Source of the DNA: an uncultured Selenomonadaceae bacterium
GTDB taxonomy: Bacteria; Bacillota; Negativicutes; Selenomonadales; Selenomonadaceae
Assembly: GCA_937902665.1 (NCBI GenBank)
Contig: CALELM010000051.1
Coordinates: 1-6,490, forward strand
Length of the DNA stretch: 6,490 bases
Direction of reading: 5' to 3'
The translations under genes and the position numbers were made by a program. The notes under the pieces were generated by a model, which saw only the letters and a list, made by a program, of their open reading frames with translations, did not search any database and was not told the DNA's origin. Shown here one piece after another: positions 5,838-6,490 of the stretch. Within the stretch, counting starts at the first letter, position 1. Each line of letters opens with the position of its first letter.

Positions 5838-6490
5838 TTATCGCTTTCCTTTTGAAAAGGCGATGGTAAAGATAGAAATCAGTAACATTACGGCGATTCC
5901 CATCCACAGCACCAATACTTCTGTCCCTTGCTTTGCAAAGGTGTCGTAATATCCTTTTAGGTAAATGATGGCAATGACGGCAGGCAGGATATAGGACATA
6001 TAGAATTTCAGGGAAGGCGGGAACTTTATGCCGAGACCGCTGTTTGCTTCCGCAAGAAAATGTTCCCATCCCCAGCCATTTTTCCTCGTGCAAAACAGGA
6101 GGTAAAAGAGGCTGCCCAGCGGCAAGACGTTGCTGGATACGAGGAAATCCTCTAAATCCAAGATGGAGCTACCAGCTCCCATGGGCTGGATTCCTGCGAG
6201 CAGGTTAAAGCCCAGTATGGTTGGCAGGGACAAAAGCGGAAGCAGAATCGCATGAATTGCTACAGCCTTTTTCCGTGTCCAGCTAAATTGGTCGATATAG
6301 AATGCAAAAATATTCTCGAATACGGCAATGACGGTTGACAGGGCTGCGAATGACATGAAAATGAAGAAGGCTGTCCCCCATGCGATTCCGCCTGTCATGT
6401 GATTGAATACGTTGGGAAGCGTGATAAAGAGGAGGGACGGACCGGAATTAGGCTCTATGCCATAGGCGAAGCATGCCGGGATAATGATGA
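5838..6490 (-). CDS. Sodium-dependent transporter, NSS/SNF (LeuT-type) family, 5' part missing
   Basis: The frame ends at TAA (5838-5840) and remains open to the right edge, giving 216 residues, about the C-terminal half of a family protein of roughly 440-510 residues. The first visible ATG (6396-6398) is internal: 30 further codons upstream continue the family pattern (PACFAYGIEPNSGPSLLF). The family carries amino acids or related solutes inward with Na+ across the cytoplasmic membrane. Visible segments correspond to LeuT helices 7 (end) to 12. SFAALSTVIAVFENIFAF matches LeuT helix 8, with the second sodium-site hydroxyls present as Ser-Thr where LeuT has Thr-Ser. NGWGWEHFLAEANSGLG and IKFPPSLKFYMSYILPA match the helix 10-11 region. 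The protein ends in a short basic tail, SKGKR. The substrate cannot be told because the helix 1, 3 and 6 contacts lie outside the window. Confidence 0.93.
   Translation of the reverse strand, partial: IIIPACFAYGIEPNSGPSLLFITLPNVFNHMTGGIAWGTAFFIFMSFAALSTVIAVFENIFAFYIDQFSWTRKKAVAIHAILLPLLSLPTILGFNLLAGIQPMGAGSSILDLEDFLVSSNVLPLGSLFYLLFCTRKNGWGWEHFLAEANSGLGIKFPPSLKFYMSYILPAVIAIIYLKGYYDTFAKQGTEVLVLWMGIAVMLLISIFTIAFSKGKR

Overview
The window reads like chromosomal DNA of a Gram-negative-staining Firmicute, most likely the Selenomonas group of the Negativicutes. This is an inference: the genes have strong AGGAGG-type ribosome binding sites, one gene starts with TTG, the two household genes have intermediate base composition, and a flagellar-cap-like protein sits next to release factor 3. 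No rRNA or other marker confirms it.

Left part (1-2870). This accessory-looking, AT-richer stretch is built from two units of the same plan: a terminator-like hairpin, a conserved leader, then a reading frame. In unit 1 (from base 1) the window opens inside the hairpin. The leader follows, then a possible 33-residue ORF (312-413) and an unrecognised 556-residue acidic protein (439-2109), which has a charged N-terminal coiled coil and two copies of a roughly 72-residue module at its C-terminus. It ends at a strong intrinsic terminator (2214-2266). Unit 2 (from 2331) repeats the hairpin and leader in diverged form, including a 49-50 base core, but its reading frame is short and interrupted (2663-2863), so it looks like a decayed gene. 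That the window starts inside the same hairpin suggests a further unit lies upstream.

Middle (2870-3190). There is no convincing gene here. A compact structured element (2880-3023) consists of two adjacent long stem-loops. It is followed by a repeated GATTGACAA, the second copy of which forms the -35 box of a good promoter (3085-3113).

Right part (3191-6490). A 284-residue, cysteine-free protein resembles the C-terminal half of flagellar cap protein FliD and is closed by a perfect 12-bp terminator. Next comes prfC (peptide chain release factor 3, TTG start). A bidirectional terminator separates prfC from a convergent minus-strand gene for a sodium-dependent (NSS/SNF, LeuT-type) transporter, whose 5' part lies beyond the right edge.

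No shared pathway links the genes on the right. The unexplained content is the repeated leader/gene units on the left and the structured element at 2880-3023. No tRNA, rRNA, CRISPR array or intact insertion sequence was seen.
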